Shown: piece after piece, positions 32,838 through 41,300 of the stretch
Numbering within the stretch: the stretch's first letter is position 1
Layout: each line of letters begins with the position of its first letter
Assembly: GCA_019695345.1 (NCBI GenBank)
Contig: JAIBAE010000035.1
Span: 1 to 42,545, forward strand
Reading direction: 5' to 3'
Source: Bacteroidota bacterium
GTDB taxonomy: Bacteria > Bacteroidota > Ignavibacteria > Kapaibacteriales > NICIL-2
Length of the DNA: 42,545 nucleotides
Position numbers and translations under genes: made by a program
The notes under the pieces: generated by a model
The model's database searches: none
Seen by the model: the letters and a program-made list of their open reading frames with translations, nothing else
Told to the model about the DNA's origin: nothing

Positions 32838-33455
32838 ATGTTATTACGTAGTATAGTTGGTGTTGCAGTTTTATTGATGTTTAGCGGATTCGTCTTAATA
32901 AACAGCAACTTGGTAGATTACACGTACTATTTAGAGGATAGCAGTAAGTTGTACATAGAAGGAACAAGTAATGTAAACTCGTTTGATTGCTCGTGCAAAG
33001 ACAACTTTCCAAAGCGTAGTATTAAAGTTGCTTTTTCGGATGACCTAAAGACAATAAGATTTACAAATTCCTACTTCAAAATCAGAACTCAATCTTTAGA
33101 CTGTAACAATTCTCGGATGAACAAAGATTTATGCGAGGCACTAAAATCGAGTGAATATCCGGATATTAAAATTGAGTTAAAAGATGCAAAGTTACAATCA
33201 ACAACACCCGGAAGTGATGGTTGGCTAAGTATAAAAGTAAATGCATCCATGACAATAACCAATGTTACAAAGGATATTGTACTTGATGTAAAAGGTAAAA
33301 AAACATCCGATGAAAAATTTCGGTTTGTTTGCCAAAAAGAAATACTTCTCACTGATTATAACATCGAACCACCAACAGCGTTGCTCGGTTTAGTGAAGGT
33401 GAGAAATAATATTAAAATCAACTTCGACCTTTATACCGTTGCTGAGCAGTTGTAA
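32838..33455 (+). CDS. YceI-family protein, copy 2
   Basis: 205 residues with a signal peptide or N-terminal anchor (4-22, IVGVAVLLMFSGFVLI). The YceI signature is altered to GTSNVNSFDCSC, with two Cys, a further Cys pair region (LDCNNS, DLCEALKS), and a C-terminal segment EPPTALLGLVKVRNNIKINF matching copy 1. The extra Cys could make disulphides or bind a metal; copy 1 has only one mature Cys. A terminator with a possible competing stem lies directly upstream, so its expression may be tuned by read-through from the porin. An intrinsic terminator follows the stop. Confidence 0.87.
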   Translation: MLLRSIVGVAVLLMFSGFVLINSNLVDYTYYLEDSSKLYIEGTSNVNSFDCSCKDNFPKRSIKVAFSDDLKTIRFTNSYFKIRTQSLDCNNSRMNKDLCEALKSSEYPDIKIELKDAKLQSTTPGSDGWLSIKVNASMTITNVTKDIVLDVKGKKTSDEKFRFVCQKEILLTDYNIEPPTALLGLVKVRNNIKINFDLYTVAEQL

Positions 33456-33478
33456 CGAATTTACAATTGTTTTTGGTA

Positions 33479-33517
33479 CAAGATGCTCATCTATTATTAG
33501 TTGAGCATCTTGTTGTT
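33479..33517 (+). terminator. Intrinsic terminator after the second yceI gene
   Basis: Perfect 11-bp arms CAAGATGCTCA (33479-33489) and TGAGCATCTTG (33502-33512), 12-nt loop, then TTGTTT. It closes the YceI-porin-YceI set, 24 nt after the stop. Confidence 0.8.
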
Positions 33518-33589
33518 TAAACCTAAATGAATTTCAGTTAATATTTTAAAGAGTTGTTAGCGGCAAATAATTGGGTGTGGAAAAATTTA

Positions 33590-33619
33590 GGTGCGGTGCC
33601 GTCCGCGAAAGCAAAAAAT
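33590..33619 (-). repeat. Type C repeat, inverted copy
   Basis: The reverse complement reads TTTTTTGCTTTCGC then GGACGGCACCGCACC, matching the TTTTGCT..CGC..GGACGGCA pattern of the other type C pieces. Confidence 0.45.
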
Positions 33620-33831
33620 CGCAAGACCCTGCAAATTCAAGTATTTCAGACTGTTACTGAATTCAAATTAACTTTTTACTCATTTGTTGTTTAGGAACAA
33701 TGTGTTTAATTTGTAATCGTCAAAAGCTACATTCACTGCATCTTTATTTCAATAATTACAAGTGAATGTGTTTTTCCCCGCAACTCAAGCCCGGCAAGCT
33801 ATGAGTTTGCTGTTAGATATGTATCACAATA

Positions 33832-33840
33832 AGAGGAGGT
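33832..33840 (+). promoter_or_regulatory. Strong Shine-Dalgarno site deciding a start
   Basis: AGAGGAGGT lies 7 nt before the ATG at 33848. It argues against the overlapping GTG at 33839, which is inside the site itself. Confidence 0.8.
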
Positions 33841-33847
33841 GTACCTG

Positions 33848-34612
33848 ATGCCCGGTACCAAAACGATATTCAAAAATTCAATTAAGTTCGGTGTTGTTGT
33901 TGGGTTGTTCTTTATAAGTATTATCAGCGTTTTATTGCTTTCCGGAAGTGGAATAGCAGGCGCAAGTGAACCAATTGTTGTTAAAGATATTACAACAGAT
34001 ACGGTTCCGGCAGAAGAATCTGTTCTTCTGAAAAAAGTTCAATGTTCTTTTACAAAACAAGGTCAGGCGTCGTATTACGGTAACGACTTTCACGGGAAGT
34101 CTACTGCCAATGGTCAGCGGTTTGATATGAATGGATTTACAGCTGCTCATCGCACGTTACCATTTGGCACAGTTCTCCGTATTACCAATCCTGATAATAA
34201 AACTTCGATTATAGTTTTAGTTAATGATCGCGGACCTTTTGTAGGTAACCGTGAAGTAGATATGGCGGAAGGTGCAGCACGAGCAATTGACGTTACGCTT
34301 AATAAAGTAACTATTGAAGGATTTAGTCCACGCTCGTTTTATGGTGACTCTGTACTAATTGGTTTTTCAGCACCTTCGTATGAAGCATTCAGACTCCCCA
34401 TATCTCAACTTAACGTCCTTGATACTGTTGGTAGTTTTTCTGATGCAATTCGTATTCACAGAACGAACGCATCAAAGTTTACCGACCAACAGGTTTATTT
34501 AATAATTGCACCAACAAATCACGGTGCTCGCGAGTGTGGCTATCAATTTATTATAGCTACAAACAAAGTCAAGGAAAATACATTTAATACAGCAGAGTTA
34601 CTCACTGAGTAA
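33848..34612 (+). CDS. rlpA: RlpA-like double-psi beta-barrel protein
   Basis: 254 residues. An N-terminal membrane segment (about 15-34, VVVGLFFISIISVLLLSGSG) acts as signal or anchor. The RlpA domain (about 62-160) contains GQASYYGNDFHGKSTANGQ, AAHRTLPFGTVLRI and VNDRGPFVGNREVDMAEGAA. The Asp of VNDRGPF, needed for lytic transglycosylase activity in RlpA, is kept. A C-terminal domain of about 90 residues follows that is not an obvious SPOR domain. It should cut peptidoglycan glycan strands during wall remodelling. It is monocistronic, with a strong ribosome binding site and an intrinsic terminator. Confidence 0.87.
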   Translation: MPGTKTIFKNSIKFGVVVGLFFISIISVLLLSGSGIAGASEPIVVKDITTDTVPAEESVLLKKVQCSFTKQGQASYYGNDFHGKSTANGQRFDMNGFTAAHRTLPFGTVLRITNPDNKTSIIVLVNDRGPFVGNREVDMAEGAARAIDVTLNKVTIEGFSPRSFYGDSVLIGFSAPSYEAFRLPISQLNVLDTVGSFSDAIRIHRTNASKFTDQQVYLIIAPTNHGARECGYQFIIATNKVKENTFNTAELLTE

Positions 34613-34659
34613 TTAAAGAGAAAGTAAAAAAGAACAAACACACAACACGAATACCGTAG

Positions 34660-34691
34660 GGCGGATTGCAAAAACAATCCGCCTTTATTTT
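34660..34691 (+). terminator. Intrinsic terminator after the RlpA-like gene
   Basis: Arms GGCGGATTG (34660-34668) and CAATCCGCC (34675-34683), 6-nt loop, followed by TTTATTTTTT. It lies between converging genes, and the T-run makes it a plus-strand terminator. Confidence 0.88.
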
Positions 34692-34693
34692 TT

Positions 34694-35395
34694 CTACTTA
34701 AGTACATCCATATTTTCCTGAACCTGCTTCCAGTTTACTATGTTCCACCAAGCATTAACATAATCAGCACGTTTGTTTTGATACTTCAAATAGTATGCAT
34801 GTTCCCAAACATCAATTCCCATTATTGGTGTAGTTCCCCACGATGTTAACTTGTGCTGGTTCTCTGCTTGCAATACAATCAGTTTCTTATCAGCCGGACG
34901 GTAATGAAGTAATGCCCAACCACTTCCTTCAACAGCAATTGCTGCAGCAGTAAATTGTTTTTTAAAAGCATCAAAAGAGCCAAACGAATTGCGGATATTA
35001 TCTGCTAATGTTCCTGTGGGCTCACCACCGCCACCTTGGCTTGGCGGAGCCATAATTTTCCAAAACATCGAGTGCAAGAAATGTCCGCCGCCGTGAAACG
35101 CAGCTTTTTTACTCCAATATTCTATCATGGCAAAGTCGCCTGTTGTACGTGCCTTAGCCAATTCAGCTTCTGCTTTTACTAAGCCATCAACATACGCTTT
35201 ATGGTGCCTTGAGTGATGAATATCCATCGTCATAGAATCAATGTACGGCTCTAATGCATTTGTTGCATATGGCAAAGCGGGTAAAACCGGTACACCAAAA
35301 TCAGTACTATCGTTCCTGGCAAACACTTCACTTGTTGGTAAAGCCGATGCAACAACAACAGCTCCTGTTGTAGAAATAAAATCACGTCTGTTCAT
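34694..35395 (-). CDS. Tat-exported Fe/Mn superoxide dismutase
   Basis: 233 residues. A twin-arginine leader (NRRDFISTTGAVVVASALP, about 2-20) means it is exported folded with its metal. The SOD fold follows with ligand motifs MDIHHSRHHKAYVDGL, GGGHFLHSMFW and the signature DVWEHAYYLKYQNKR. All four metal ligands (His, His, Asp, His) are present. It would detoxify superoxide in the periplasm or outside, unlike the usual cytosolic enzymes. Iron or manganese preference is not decidable by eye. AGGAG lies 7 nt before the start. The amine oxidase elsewhere in the window is a peroxide source in the same compartment, but there is no direct link. Confidence 0.94.
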   Translation of the reverse strand: MNRRDFISTTGAVVVASALPTSEVFARNDSTDFGVPVLPALPYATNALEPYIDSMTMDIHHSRHHKAYVDGLVKAEAELAKARTTGDFAMIEYWSKKAAFHGGGHFLHSMFWKIMAPPSQGGGGEPTGTLADNIRNSFGSFDAFKKQFTAAAIAVEGSGWALLHYRPADKKLIVLQAENQHKLTSWGTTPIMGIDVWEHAYYLKYQNKRADYVNAWWNIVNWKQVQENMDVLK

Positions 35396-35417
35396 AAAAT
35401 TCTCCTACTATAAATTA

Positions 35418-35490
35418 AGTATTCCCACTTCTGCCGAAGCAACCCATACTGCGCCGCAACCCGGTCGGGACCAAGCCTTACAGCTTCGCG
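35418..35490 (+). repeat. Type B intergenic repeat, copy B6 (inverted relative to B1-B4)
   Basis: The reverse complement carries GCTTGGTCCCGACCGGGTTG and GGGTTGCTTCGGCAGAAG. It fills most of the 106-nt gap between the SOD start and the pseudouridine synthase stop. Confidence 0.6.
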
Positions 35491-35501
35491 ATATGCTTCT
35501 T

Positions 35502-36443
35502 TTACTCTAAGCCTACTAACGAACGTAAATTCCTAACTTCCGACGGTGTAAGGTGTCTGTACTCCCCACGTGAAAGCCCTGTTACAGTTACTCCTGCATA
35601 CCGTACTCTGTGCAATCGTTCAACCTCGTAACCAAAGTGTTCAAACAATCTACGCACTTCTCTATTCTTGCCTTCGCGTAATACAATTTTACATTCGTGT
35701 TGGTCGCGCTCAATAAACACCTCAGCCGGACCGGTTACACCATCTTCCAACTCAACACCTTCGGATATAGCCTTTGCATCATCAAACTTCAACTTCTTAT
35801 CCAACCCCACAGAGTATTCACGCTCAACGCCATACTTTGGATGCATTAAACGTGTTGCAAGCTCCCCATCGTTTGTAATAATTAAAACACCGGTAGTGTT
35901 TCTATCTAACCTACCAACCGGATACAACCGTTGCGAAATTGGAATCAGATCCATCACAGTTTTCCTACCTAAATCATCGCTGGTTGTTGTGATATAATCT
36001 TTAGGTTTGTTGAGAATAACGTAGGTTAAGTGTTTAATGTATGATACTGGCTCGCCATTAACTGTTACTAAATCTGATGGATGTACTTTAGTACCAAGTT
36101 CTTTTACCACTTTACCATTTATCTTTACAACGCCGGTGCTAATTAGTTCATCGGCTGTACGGCGCGAAGCAATTCCGGCATCGGCAAGAAATTTATTCAG
36201 ACGGATAATTGCTTCCAAGCGGCCTGTTGGTTTGCTTGGCTTACGTTTTGGCATAGTAGCTGGAGCATCCGTTCTTCTTCCGGGACGTTCCGGTCGTGAT
36301 GTTCTGCGCGATGTTCTTTTCTCAGCTTGCTGCTCATCCAAACGCTCTACATCCTTACGCGAGAACTTTGCGCGTGATGTATTGTTCTTTACGGTTTTGT
36401 TCTTTGAACGGTGTGTTAATGGTGATGATGGTCTTCGTGGCAT
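35502..36443 (-). CDS. rluB: 23S rRNA pseudouridine synthase, RluB/RsuA family
   Basis: 313 residues. A basic Arg/Ser/Lys-rich extension (1-75) precedes an S4 RNA-binding domain (about 80-125, RLNKFLADAGIASRRTADEL). The RsuA-type catalytic domain (about 138-300) holds the catalytic Asp in PVGRLDRNTTGVLIITNDG and the RNA-contact segment KNREVRRLFEHFGYEV. It isomerises a uridine in 23S rRNA; assignment to RluB rather than RsuA or RluE rests on overall resemblance. The basic tail is common in Bacteroidota members and probably adds rRNA affinity. It follows the glycosyltransferase gene by 19 nt on the same strand. Confidence 0.9.
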   Translation of the reverse strand: MPRRPSSPLTHRSKNKTVKNNTSRAKFSRKDVERLDEQQAEKRTSRRTSRPERPGRRTDAPATMPKRKPSKPTGRLEAIIRLNKFLADAGIASRRTADELISTGVVKINGKVVKELGTKVHPSDLVTVNGEPVSYIKHLTYVILNKPKDYITTTSDDLGRKTVMDLIPISQRLYPVGRLDRNTTGVLIITNDGELATRLMHPKYGVEREYSVGLDKKLKFDDAKAISEGVELEDGVTGPAEVFIERDQHECKIVLREGKNREVRRLFEHFGYEVERLHRVRYAGVTVTGLSRGEYRHLTPSEVRNLRSLVGLE

Positions 36444-36462
36444 TGCTATTTTGTTGATGTAA

Positions 36463-37467
36463 TTAATTCAGTTGTTCAAAATTACTCAATACTATCTCAG
36501 GAGTAATACTTTTCATACATTCCATTGTTCCCAACGGACATTCTTTTTTACCATGCAAACCACACGGACGGCACTGAAGTTCTTTGTTTTCAAGGACAAT
36601 ATCACTTTCTCCACATGGAGCAAATCCAAACTCGGGAATAGTGGAACCAAATATAGTTATGGTTTTACACCCCACAAGTCCGGCAATATGCGTTGGTGCG
36701 CTATCATTAGTAAGTAACGCGTGGCACTGCGTCAACAGAGACGCTGTTTGTGGTAGTGTGAACTCTCCGGCAAGTGAAATGCTGTTTGATAACCGAGCTA
36801 TGGTGCCGCATCGCGCAGCATCATCATTTCCACCAATCAACACAACCGTATATCCTTTGTTTTGGAGTTGAATTGCCGTTTCTACAAAATACTCTTCCAA
36901 CCACCGTTTGGTTGCCCACACCGAGCCGGGCGCAATTGCAACAATTGGTTTATTGCTTGTAAAGGGTAATTCTACTTCCGGTAATGTACTTTGAACTCTA
37001 GGTAACGTGCTTGATAGCTCGCAACCTAGCGCTGTTAGCATTTGTTTATTCCGTTGTGTTTCGTGGATTCCTGTTTTCCATTCTACGCGATGTTTGTACA
37101 GCCACGATAACGCGGAGTTTGTAAAACCAACAGTTGTTGTTGCCCCACATATCTTAGCTATTAGCGTTGTGCGTATGCTACGTTGTAATCCCAATACACA
37201 GTCTGTTTGTAACGCTTGCAGTTGTTTGGCAATTGCCTTAATCCCCTTCCAGCCCGATTGCGCTTTCCGCTTATCATAAGGAATTACTGTATCAACAGCC
37301 CTTGCGCAATGAACTAATGGCGCAGAAATCGGCGTACATACAAAATGTACTTTACACAATGGGTTGAGTTGCTTGATTTCCTGCGCAAGGTACAGCGCCA
37401 ATACGGCATCGCCAATAAATGCGGTTTGGATGATTGCAATGCTCTTGTACTGTTGGAGTGAATTCAT
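36463..37467 (-). CDS. Family 9 glycosyltransferase (heptosyltransferase-like)
   Basis: 334 residues with the two Rossmann-like halves of GT-B enzymes. The N-terminal half opens IAIIQTAFIGDAVLALYLAQ. The C-terminal half has VAIAPGSVWATKRW and the donor-binding segment LTNDSAPTHIAGLVGCKTI followed by GSTIPEFGF. These match ADP-heptose:LPS heptosyltransferases (RfaF/WaaF group), which add heptose to lipid A core. A Cys cluster near the end (CRPCGLHGKKECPLG) is typical of this group. Whether heptose is the true donor cannot be told. Together with rluB it forms a two-gene transcript. Confidence 0.9.
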   Translation of the reverse strand: MNSLQQYKSIAIIQTAFIGDAVLALYLAQEIKQLNPLCKVHFVCTPISAPLVHCARAVDTVIPYDKRKAQSGWKGIKAIAKQLQALQTDCVLGLQRSIRTTLIAKICGATTTVGFTNSALSWLYKHRVEWKTGIHETQRNKQMLTALGCELSSTLPRVQSTLPEVELPFTSNKPIVAIAPGSVWATKRWLEEYFVETAIQLQNKGYTVVLIGGNDDAARCGTIARLSNSISLAGEFTLPQTASLLTQCHALLTNDSAPTHIAGLVGCKTITIFGSTIPEFGFAPCGESDIVLENKELQCRPCGLHGKKECPLGTMECMKSITPEIVLSNFEQLN

Positions 37468-37553
37468 GCGGCAAAGATAAAAAATGGTGGGCTGTGTTTT
37501 AGTACTGCTGTGTAAATTCGCATATTCTATGTACCTGAATTAACGGAGAAATC

Positions 37554-38090
37554 ATGGCTATTGCAGCACCTTTTAATTTTAAGCAGTGGATTGACGAACA
37601 TCGTCACTTACTAAAACCACCCGTTGGCAACCAATGTATTTATTCGGATACCGATTTTATTGTTATGGTTGTTGGCGGACCAAACTCACGCAAAGATTAC
37701 CACTTTAACGAAGGCGAAGAATTGTTCTTTCAGGTGGAAGGCGATGCCACGATAAAAATCATTGACGAAGGTAAACCACGCGACATCCACATTAAAGAAG
37801 GTGAGATGTTTTTACTTCCGCCGCGTACGCCACATTCACCTCAACGTAAAGAAAACACTGTTGGGTTAGTAATTGAACGCAAGCGCGAGAAATCAACCGA
37901 CAAAACCGAACTCGACGGCTTTTTATGGTACTGCGAAAACTGCGGCGAAAAACTCTACGAAGAATACGAATACGTTACCGATATCGTAACACAATTACCA
38001 CCAATCTTCGAACGGTTTTATGGAAGCACCGAAAACCGCACCTGTAAACACTGCGGCACCGTAATGGAACCACCAAAGAAACTATCATAA
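37554..38090 (+). CDS. nbaC: 3-hydroxyanthranilate 3,4-dioxygenase
   Basis: 178 residues, the bacterial length. A cupin fold holds the catalytic iron ligands H50 and E56 (DYHFNEGEELFF) and H94 (TPHSPQR), with substrate residues R46, R98 and E108, each one position from the numbering of the characterised Cupriavidus (Ralstonia) metallidurans enzyme. The C-terminal rubredoxin-like iron site is made by CENC and CKHC. It opens the ring of 3-hydroxyanthranilate, giving the precursor of quinolinate for NAD or of tryptophan breakdown. No other kynurenine-pathway gene is in the window, and the gene stands alone between divergent and converging neighbours. A type C repeat follows the stop. Confidence 0.96.
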   Translation: MAIAAPFNFKQWIDEHRHLLKPPVGNQCIYSDTDFIVMVVGGPNSRKDYHFNEGEELFFQVEGDATIKIIDEGKPRDIHIKEGEMFLLPPRTPHSPQRKENTVGLVIERKREKSTDKTELDGFLWYCENCGEKLYEEYEYVTDIVTQLPPIFERFYGSTENRTCKHCGTVMEPPKKLS

Positions 38091-38095
38091 AACAT

Positions 38096-38131
38096 TTTCT
38101 GCTATCGCAAGACCGCACCAGACCTCACTTT
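38096..38131 (+). repeat. Type C intergenic repeat
   Basis: TTTCTGCTATCGCAAGACCG then CACCAGACC. It shares GCAAGACCGCACCA with the element at 2313 and begins 5 nt after the dioxygenase stop. The remaining gap to 38323 shows no gene. Confidence 0.55.
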
Positions 38132-38323
38132 CCAAACAGCTGTAGGGTTGCGGGAGAGGAGGGCGGGGGGAAGGAAAATTGGTTATCGTGGAAATGTAAA
38201 CAACTGTTTTGCCAATGTCAACCTACAGAAATTTAGTTTTTACTCCAAGGCATCAGATTGTGTCGGCGTGGCGACATAATTATTTTGGGTAGTGTAAATG
38301 TTGTTATCGTGGATATGTATAAG

Positions 38324-38351
38324 AAAAGGGCATACGTGAATATGCCCTTTT
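38324..38351. terminator. Bidirectional intrinsic terminator
   Basis: AAAAGGGCATA (38324-38334) and TATGCCCTTTT (38341-38351) with a 6-nt loop. The arms end in A- and T-runs, so it works on both strands between the converging dioxygenase and giant-protein genes. It lies 25 nt beyond the stop of the giant protein. Confidence 0.88.
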
Positions 38352-38376
38352 ATCCATTCTCAGATTTGAATAACTA

Positions 38377-41300
38377 TTAATGCTTAACAACAAAGGGAAC
38401 TGTCTTATACCCAACGGATGTATATAGTTTGACAAAATATGTACCGGTTGATAAGTTTGCAGTTGGGAGCGTGATTCTGTTTTCTCCTACTTCAAATTTT
38501 TCTATTGGTTTGTACACTGATTTCCCTGTTACATCAATAACTTCAATCTCAACCTTGTTGTAGTTTTGATTTGAGAATACTAAAGTAACATCCCCGCTTG
38601 TTGGATTTGGAAATATTGTTGCATTAATTGATTCATTTAAATTGTCTTCTGATACAGAAGAGATATTGTCAACCTTTAGTGTCATAGTATCATAAGTATC
38701 TATATCGTTATCAACAAATCGCGCAATGACTCTTATTGAATCGTTAGTATTCTTTGCTCCAATTAGCTTAACTATATTATCATTAAAAATCTCTGCCTTT
38801 GATACATCCGCATCATGTATCGAAAATGTTGTTGTTTGAGTTACAACAGGGTATCTTCCATCAAGGTAAAATGCATTCGATATTAAACTTACGGTGTCTT
38901 TCATCACATTATTTGGATACGTCCCAGAGTTACGTAAGACAGGGCTACCTTTAAGCCGTAAAGAATCTTTCTTTGCATCTGCCAATTGAATACGAACATA
39001 ACTTAACGGTCCTTTGTAAACAGCTCGTACTCCACGAATACTACTCATATCAAGTGATAAATTGAAGTTTGTTGAATCAGATATTTTAGTTATCTGATCA
39101 GTAGCTTCCCAATGATCGAAATTCCATAAACCATAACTCTGTTGTGCTTCTATGTTTACCATCCCACTACTTAGTGTGCGGTTAATGAATCCATGTCCAT
39201 CTCTACGTGCCAGATCAACGCTATTCCTACTCAATAAAAATGTAGGTTGTAAATCTTTGGAGTTCGTTGTAATAAAAGCTGTCCTGTCACCGCTTTTCTG
39301 TGGATAATACTCATAATACACTATAAAGCGCATTGGCTTGGAATCATCTATTAAACCATTTGTTCTATCTGATAACGGTGCATAAAATTTTATGTTAGCA
39401 TTAGCTGCAGGTAAGGCAAAATACTGTATTTCAACAGCAGAACCCAATAACGAGCGCAGTAAAGATAGTTCTGATTCAGCAACCTTAGTATAAAGAATTG
39501 GTTGATCTCCTTGCTTTTCACCTTCCCAAGTTACTGGATCATCACCCCTTTTAACAAAGACGTAATCAACACCATCTTTAGATAGTGATGACCTATTTGG
39601 GTACTCAGCTGTTAATTTTACCTGTGGTGTACTTCCGTTTTGATCCACAGGCTTTACTGTAAATTCAAATTCTAACCTTGTAATCCGTAAATCTTGATTT
39701 GCAGCACCATTATTCGATCTAATACGGCTAATAGCTTCATATGGATTTACAGCAACTGTATCTCCCTTATTAAATGCCTGTATATCGGATTTATTAAAGG
39801 TATATGACTGTGGTGCGGGCTCTCGTTTTGTACCATAAGTATTGTAATCACTACTCAACTTTGATGCAATAGATTTTAAATCATTTGTAAAAATACTCTT
39901 CATTCCATCAACTAACTCAACAGGTATTGTACCAGACTTATTGGTATCAACAAGTTTACGGACAGATTCAAACATGTTAAGTGGATTAACTGAATATGGG
40001 TATGATTTTAAGAAGCGATATTCATAGGATTTCCTCATGTAGTAATTGTATAAAAGCAGTCTATCCCGTATGTCTTTTTCCATATCCTTAAAAAAGGCAC
40101 CTATGCGTGGATCTAAGACACTTGAAACATCACCATATTTTTGAGTTAGTAAACTAGCTGATAGATATAAGCGTGGTAACTCATTAATGATAAATGTTAA
40201 GTTAGATATTATCCCATCTATCTTTACTAATAACAGTCCACGTCTTAAAGTTAGTTTTTCAATTTCACTTATGAGCGTGTTAAACTCAGGGTCACTTGCT
40301 TTTAGTCTTGCTAATTCTGCCTGTACCACATGGGCAGGTGCAGCACCTGATTTGATTGATGTTGAAAGTTTTGTTAGACTACTGCGTAAATTAGCCAGAC
40401 CCTCCAAGTTATTATTAAGATACTTGGCTATATCACTATTCTTAACCTGAGGTGCTCCAACCGCACCTGCAATTGGTGGATATTTATCAGTACTTTCAGG
40501 ATTTTCTAGTGCCTTTTTAACTTCTGGAGGCAAGGATGAACGTATCTTGTCACCATTCTCCTTCCACTCCTTCTCAGAATTTTGATAATCCTTATAGGCT
40601 GTTTGTCCATTATTAATCAAATTACCACTAAACTCCATATTAGAAATTGCCTCGATTGCGTTACCGACTTGTCGTAATTTATCATTACCTGTGATAGCAG
40701 CCCCAACTTGTGCTATTGCACCTGCAACTTGTGCAACTCTTCTTAGACCTTTTCTTTTTGTATTATTTTGCGCCTGCCTAACTAATTCATCTGCACGCTG
40801 TTGTAATCGGGTTTGTAATGAATTAGTTTGTTCTTCTATTCGTTTTACTTCAATTTGAGTTGAATCTAAGTCAAGATTTAAACCATTATACTTATGAGTT
40901 AGTTGCTTTTGTCGACTACCTAACGTATCTAATAAAATATCTATCTTTTGTTTCTCATTATTAAGTACAGTATATCGGTTTTGAATTTGATAGATAAATG
41001 CTAGTAGTGGAACAGAGTAGTTTATTTCATTTTGATATGCCTGCAAATTATATTCAAATGAAAGATTTGGAGCCCATCCAAAAGGATTACCATAATAATC
41101 AATTTTCTGATCTACTTTTAGTGATAATTCAAATGCCTCACTTGACAAAGCCCGAATATCTGCCTGGTCTTGTACTTGAAGTTTACTGAAATCACTATTG
41201 GTATTAATAACATCATCCAAGAACAATTTATACTCACGCGCTATATTGCTAACATAACTCCATTTTTCATACAAATATGTATCTCGAAGATGTAGCAATC

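Larger units (their letters stand above)
33456..33847. other. 392-nt intergenic region before the RlpA-like gene
   Basis: Contains the terminator (33479-33517), an inverted type C fragment (33590-33619), and the Shine-Dalgarno site at 33832-33840. The middle (33620-33780) shows no gene or clear repeat. Confidence 0.5.
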
